Below, piece after piece: positions 58,777 to 64,000 of a stretch of 64,000 nucleotides of DNA. Within the stretch, counting starts at the first letter, position 1. Each line of letters starts with the position of its first letter. Source of the stretch: Fennellomyces sp. T-0311 (taxonomy: Eukaryota; Mucoromycota; Mucoromycetes; Mucorales; Lichtheimiaceae); NCBI GenBank assembly GCA_025266875.1, contig JALLLT010000058.1, forward strand, positions 1-64,000, read 5' to 3'. A program made the translations under genes and the position numbers. The notes under the pieces were generated by a model that was not told the DNA's origin, did not search any database, and saw only the letters and a program-made list of their open reading frames with translations.

Positions 58777-59052
58777 CGTTTTGAACTTCTGATGAACCAG
58801 CGCTGTTGCCACCTGCTTACATCATCACTGGGTTTATATGTTGCAAACACAGTACTAGTATGCATGTCTATATTACCGCTTTCAGTTCTTTGTGCTTGAC
58901 CCTTGAAAAAGAACATCCCAATTACTCGACGATTTATTCAAACGTTTTGCTGAAAGTTACCATGGAGATTGTGCTGTTGCATAAACTTTTATTTTATCTA
59001 CCTCGTTTAGAAACCCGACATACACGCGACGCTTCTCTTTTGAAATTGTAAA
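58777..59052. promoter_or_regulatory. Bidirectional promoter region, BORCS5-like / DBR1
   Basis: 276 bp between divergent start codons (58776 minus and 59053 plus); both promoters must lie here. Confidence 0.5.
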
Positions 59053-60816
59053 ATGAAGGTAGAATCGTAATATATAGAAAGCAAGCAGCATCTCTGAATG
59101 TATATGAATTGCAGATCGCTATCGAAGGTTGCTGCCATGGCCATTTGGATGAGATTTATGGCAGTTTAAAACTATTGGAAGAACGCGAAAATTGCAAGAT
59201 AGATCTGCTCTTGATCTGTGGTGATTTCCAAGTAATAACAACAGGGTCTTTCGTGTTTTCTCCAGCTCACGTAATGCCAATGATTAGGCTGTTCGGAATC
59301 CAGCGGATATGAGATCCATGTCAGTTCCTGTAAAGTATCAAAGGCTTGGATCATTCTGGAAGTACTACTCGGGTAAAGCCAAAGCGCCCTACTTGACCAT
59401 CTTTATCGGCGGCAACCATGAAGCAAGCAATCACTTGTGGGAACTGTAACGCTACTGTCTTTTATGTATTAGACTTGGTAGCTGACCGTTGGGGAAATAG
59501 GTACCATGGTGGATGGGTGTGTGAGAATATCTACTACCTCGGACATGCTGGTGTGGTGAATTACAAAGGAGTGCGAATCGGTGGCGTTTCTGGCATCTTT
59601 AAACATGGCGATTACGGAAGAGGTAAATAAGTGAGTTCTATGTGCTGGAGCTACCGTACTTATTGCGTAGGCCATTACGAGCGATATCCGTATAGCCCAT
59701 CCGACCTACGGTCTGCGTACCATGTGCGCGACTATGATGTTCGCAAACTCTTGCAGGTATGCTTTCTTATCGCCAGTTGATTCTTGGGACTCAAGAGAGA
59801 ATTAGGTACGCAAACCAGTGGATGTCTTTTTATCACACGATTGGCCGCGGGGGATTGAGCACTGCGGAGATCTTGACGAACTATTAAGATTTAAAGGCTT
59901 TTTATCCGATGATGTAAGCTACTCTGGGACTTTCCATCGACATGACAAAACTAACCTGTGTCAGATTCAATCCAAATCGTTAGGTAGTCCAGCCAACACG
60001 AGTTTGTTGAAGAAATTGCAACCGAATTACTGGTTCTCTGCCCATTTGCATGTGAAATATTCTGCCGTGGTTGATCATAGTGCTTCCAAGAATGACCTTA
60101 TACGTGGAGATGGAAACGCAACAACAGGCGTCACCAAGTTCTTGAGTCTGGACAAGTGTTTGCCGAAACGGCAGTTCTTACAGGTAACTTGATGATATTA
60201 TTGGATGTTTCCATGGTTGCTCACAGATTTGTTAGGTTATTGATGTCCCAACACCTGAATCCAGCAGTCAAGACTTCAGCTATGATCTCGAATGGCTTGC
60301 TATTACCAGAGCATTGCATCCCTATCTTAGTTTGAACAGGGAAGCCAACTCTTTGCCCACAGATGAAGAAATTCAAAGGTAGTACTTGATAGAAAAGGGA
60401 AAATGTGGATTACTTATTTGGACTAGTATGATCGAGCAAGAACTCATGTTTTTAAACATGCAAGTGGATATGGATGAATTGGATCTCAAAATTCCAACAA
60501 ACTTTGAGGCAACATGCGATGTACATAGCACTTTTTGTAAGTGTAGCACGTATGGAAAACAGTCGGAAGTGCTAATTGTCGTGTAGATAAACCATCACCC
60601 AACCCACAAACGGTCGCCTTTTGCCAGTTATTAGGCATAGAGAACAAAATTAATACCAATGCCCCGCAGTATACGGCACCATCACATGAACCGGTTGAAT
60701 TGGACACCGAAGCACATGACAACATTGACAGCGAAGAACAACACGATGCTGAGGAACAATTCCATGGCACTGAGGGCAGTTCTCCAAAAAAGCAAAAGCT
60801 TGACGAGGCTGCATAG
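59053..60816 (+). CDS. DBR1: RNA lariat debranching enzyme
   Basis: Nine exons (59053-59058, 59115-59231, 59288-59445, 59501-59622, 59671-59756, 59806-60183, 60236-60378, 60427-60536, 60587-60816) give 449 residues. The first exon is only ATGAAG. Metallophosphoesterase motifs occur in order: [33 protein letters not shown] and FSAHLHVKY. The Cys in GCCHG is the family-specific variation of the usual Asp-x-His. The debranching-specific SVPVKYQ and YYSG segments and the C-terminal DBR1 domain ([17 protein letters not shown], [11 protein letters not shown]) are present. The tail is acidic with PKKQKL, a likely nuclear signal. It hydrolyses the 2'-5' bond of intron lariats, fitting an organism with many small introns. 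Confidence 0.95.
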
Positions 60817-60911
60817 CGAGCAAACATGACACATTATGCAAATAGACAAAAATACTGCGCATTTTGTATATATTAGTGTAACAAGCTTCTTTTTTCTAAT
60901 AAGGGTCCTAA

Positions 60912-63754
60912 TTAGAATTCGTAGCCTTCGACTTTGAACAGTTCGCCATAGTCAAAGTATCGGGTGATGAGGGATTGTACAGGCCTTGGCAAATTCATGG
61001 ATGTTAAGATGTTTTGCATCTTGGAAAGGCCTTCTTTGCGGATAAGTTTGTTCAGGTTGCATGCGATTTCCGTAGGGTACTATGGCACACGTTTAGCATC
61101 TCAGCATGCCACACTCGATAGTGCTTGACTTACCACAATTTCATGGTACCAGCGTTCATGATACACTGTCAGTTTGACTGCAGCAAGTAACGCCTTTTGT
61201 ACATTGCCTTCCTTGGCATATATCTCCAGCAGTTTCATCCACGCCTTTGCAGAGAATTTGTGATCCAGGCACATCTCATAGGATTCTCTTGCTTCATTCT
61301 CGTGCCAGAGTCTCAGGGCAAGGTCACCAAGAAGTTCCCATTCTGTACCGGTCTTTCTGTAAGGCATCTGCTGCGAGCGATAATGTGCTGCTTCGGTTCT
61401 CCAGAACGTGTATACTCGCAAGTCTTCGTAAAGGACCATGAACAGGTTATCCAGCCATCGTTCACAGAGACGTTTGTTTCCGAAAGAGAAGCTAGAGTCC
61501 TGTGCACTGCTTGGAGCCTCAGTAGAATCCTGCCCATGAATCCGTAAGCATCTAGACCCACTTTAGTAGCAAAATACAAGTACCTTGGCCTCTTCGGCGG
61601 CCTGCTGTGGGCGTTCCAAAGAGGTGTCATCCATCTTGGGAGCATCTGCAGCTTTTGGTTCATCATCGAGATCGACATTTTCCATCTTTTCGGTGACTTC
61701 GTCTGTCTCTTCGTTCTCTTCCTTTAGCTCGTCAGACTTTTCGGTCTCTTCCTGATCGACGGTGCTTGGTTGAGTGCTTGTGACAGAAGGTGAGGAAGAA
61801 TCCTTTGGCTTTGAACTATGTGAAACGCTAGTCTTGCGTTCCTCTTCCTTTGCCTTTAGAATACGATACTCTTCCTCCATAACAAATACGCCTGATCTGC
61901 ATTTCAACAAATCGTCCCAACCGATCTTGGCAGCCAGGCGGGTGAGGAGAGAGTAAGCTCTGGCAAAGGTGCCGTGCAAAGCTGGTGCCGGGAGACGCAT
62001 CAGGTTGGGATCAGGCTCCGCCTCTCTACCAACGGCATCCTCTTCCATAATGCCGGATTTTACAATATCCTGTTTGATTGGTAAGTGTGTCTTTTGCGGT
62101 GCAGGCATGCGATGCATGTCACGCTCGCTGTAGGTAAACATTGGGCACGAGTTCAGTGTCAAAAGTGCCTATAAATAGTCATTAGATCATTCATGCTTTG
62201 GGTGTGGCTTGACGCGCATACGCACATTCTTGTAGTCACCGATATCAATGTATACTAATGGAAATCCGTCAGCAATTATCCAGATTGGATCTAGTGATTT
62301 GTCATACCATCTGTCAGCTTGGCCCAGGTGAGAAATTCGGATGGCGTGGTGTTGACTGCGTATTTAGCCAATTGCAAGGCCATGTCATATTTGCCCTACG
62401 CATCACATGCTTTAATAAATCGCCATAATGCGCATATTGCTTGACGTACCTTGGTGCGCAAAAAGTCGACCTGGACATGAAGGAGCGGATAGCTCAACGA
62501 GGCCAGCTTTAGGTTCTCGTACAAGACCTTGACTGCCTTTGTTTCCTCGTTGGCCCCGATGTACGACTCGGCAAGCAACGCGCCCACTTCGGGATCCTTC
62601 TTCTGCAGCTTTTGGAAGAGCTCGATTGCGGGACCGTAACGGAAACTGTCGCCAAAATACTTCATGACACCGGCAGTCAAATGGTTATGGACGGAGGTAG
62701 CCACTTGGATCTCTGGCTTGCTGCCAAGTTGCCAACCTGAATCAAATATGTTTAGCTTGGCCATACCACTTGTTCATGAGCCCTTTCTACCTTTCCAGAA
62801 CAAAGCATCGACGGCTTCGAGAAACTTCGCCTCGGCATGAAGGCTGGTAATTGGATCAATCTTGCGATAACCAGCCAAGCGATAATAGCTGTCATCGGAG
62901 TAGAGGATGGCACGAAGGACCGCAGATAGATATGTTTCCTGCCAAATCGCGGATGTTGCTTCGTGTCTAACCATTGTATCGTTAACGATCCGACTCAAAG
63001 CGCTCGGTGTATACAAATACCGTTCACCGCGAACATCCACGAAATAACATTCAACACCTCCTGGAATCTTGACCTCGACACGGACATCCACGCGCGAGAA
63101 TGCATTGAAGCAGCTAAAATATCCAAATCGCTTTAGCGAGTGTTGTCCATTCTGTTGTTCTATATGTACCAGTAGATTCCCGAACGAATTCTCCAAGCGT
63201 TCGACTTTGCAAACCATGACTGAGTGTCGTCCTAATATGTGTCGTTGGCATACATGTACATAGGGAGCCTTTCTGTTGTCAGACAAATTACCATGGAATA
63301 AGTCAACGAGTTCAAGTATGCTGCGAGTGTAGCTGATGACGAGGCGTCGACTCCAGAAACGTAGTGATAACTGCCCAACTTGAAGCGATTCAGCAAAGAA
63401 CAAAAAAAAACACACACACACACAAAAAGGCCGGCTTATGTGCTTACCTCTCGCACACCAGGCTTTGCGTTGGTCTTGATAATATGGCAAAGGTCAGGAG
63501 GACCGAGTTCGCGGAAGGTTCCTAAGGCACATCAAGTGTTGTGTGAGAATTGGCATGCTGCGAGATGATGCTTCGCTATATATATTTCAGGGACAGACAC
63601 GCGCGGTAAGACACGAAACAAGGGCAGGAAACGAGAGAAAGTGGGGCGCATGGTGTAGGCTGTAACAATTACCTAAGGCATCGGTTCTGGCAATAATGCT
63701 CTCGCCGAGTTCTGTTTCAAAGAACTCTGGGACATCTTTGAGCATTTCACCCAT
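60912..63754 (-). CDS. ChAPs-family exomer cargo adaptor (BCH1/BUD7-like)
   Basis: Ten exons are predicted: 63673-63754, 63448-63521, 63378 to about 63290, about 63290-62791, 62450-62736, 62308-62395, 62226-62254, 61584-62168, 61134-61499, 60912-61079. Conserved blocks are DVPEFFETELG, ELGPPDLCHI, GSYHYVSGVDASSSAT, SKPEIQVATSV, tetratricopeptide-like repeats (DPEVGALLAESYIGA, YAVNTTPSEFLTW), LLTLNSCPMF, a charged variable loop (about 61600-61860) and the TPR-like C terminus ending VEGYEF. ChAPs bind Chs5 to form exomer, which carries chitin synthase and other cargo from the trans-Golgi to the plasma membrane. The exon 3/exon 4 junction does not resolve in frame: TYSM and GNLSDNRKAP are off by one base unless a 35-nt intron is assumed. 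It converges with DBR1, stops 95 bp apart. Confidence 0.92.
63409..63425. repeat. CA microsatellite in a ChAPs intron
   Basis: Poly-A followed by about eight CA units, inside the second intron. Confidence 0.85.
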
Positions 63755-64000
63755 GTTGGATAAAATATAGCTTTGGAAAGGAAAGAGGTGCAAAGGAACC
63801 AGCACGCCTATTGTGCGGGGTTACATTTTTAGACGGCCAAGAGCAGGCGCTCTGTTCTCTGTGTAACCGCTCAACATATCAACGTTATTTATAAAGAAAG
63901 ATTTGATCCACCTTTTGCTAGCCTTTTATGTGCTACTATGTAACCGAGTTGCGTTTGCATGTATCCCCTTGATGGGTGAAGCCGCTTCTCAGGCGCGTCT
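63755..64000. other. Upstream region of the ChAPs gene
   Basis: Promoter sequence to the window edge; no gene seen. Confidence 0.4.

Overview
The window looks like nuclear DNA of an early-diverging fungus of the Mucoromycota, most likely Mucorales. The evidence is spliceosomal genes with very short introns (about 40-70 nt, GT...CTAAC/CTAAT...AG), a Fanzor-type TnpB homologue, a ChAPs exomer adaptor, a promethin-like lipid-droplet protein, Mucorales-style zinc-ribbon proteins and many decayed DNA transposons. Most genes were rebuilt by hand from splice-site logic and frame; all exon boundaries are predictions.

Region 1 (1-14900) is accessory and transposon-rich. It holds a broken type-B DNA polymerase fragment (1-612), a multi-exon gene with a PD-(D/E)XK-like nuclease signature and one premature stop (1209-3516), an inverted decayed copy of that gene's 5' part (8911-9352), a hAT-like element without recognisable transposase (5218-7346), a DDE transposase pseudogene split by an LTR-like insert (7347-8584), and a 118-bp foldback (10073-10191). 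The rest up to 14.9 kb has no convincing gene.

Region 2 (14.9-20.2 kb) is a gene cluster: a membrane-anchored GDSL esterase divergent from a zinc-ribbon/HTH protein with a likely GC-AG intron, then the cap-binding subunit NCBP2 and an unrecognised multi-pass membrane protein. Next come 3.6 kb of decayed sequence, including an XPA-like relic.

Region 3 (23.8-34.1 kb) is compact housekeeping DNA: OMA1, GAPDH and a 2-oxoglutarate oxygenase in tandem; a poly(A)-polymerase-like gene converging on the oxygenase with stop codons one base apart; then AAR2 (U5 snRNP assembly) and a nine-exon MFS transporter.

Region 4 (34-45 kb) is sparser: terminal exons of an unknown gene, a Zn2Cys6 transcription factor with a long 3' flank, a promethin-like protein, a PHO80-type cyclin and a wax-synthase-like acyltransferase.

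Region 5 (45.9-50.3 kb) holds the most interesting locus, a minus-strand Fanzor (eukaryotic TnpB-like RNA-guided nuclease candidate). Its RuvC aspartates, a glutamate beside the zinc ribbon and the ribbon cysteines are all present. It has a very long N-terminal extension, one apparent frame break in that extension, and a perfect small hairpin just past its stop codon where the guide RNA would be expected.

Region 6 (50.2-64 kb) starts with 5 kb of AT-rich, gene-poor DNA. A secreted GH28 rhamnogalacturonase-like enzyme follows, then a divergent pair (BORCS5-like subunit and lariat debranching enzyme DBR1) and a ChAPs/BCH1-BUD7 exomer adaptor. RNA processing is well represented (NCBP2, poly(A) polymerase-like, AAR2, DBR1), but these genes are scattered and do not form an operon-like unit.
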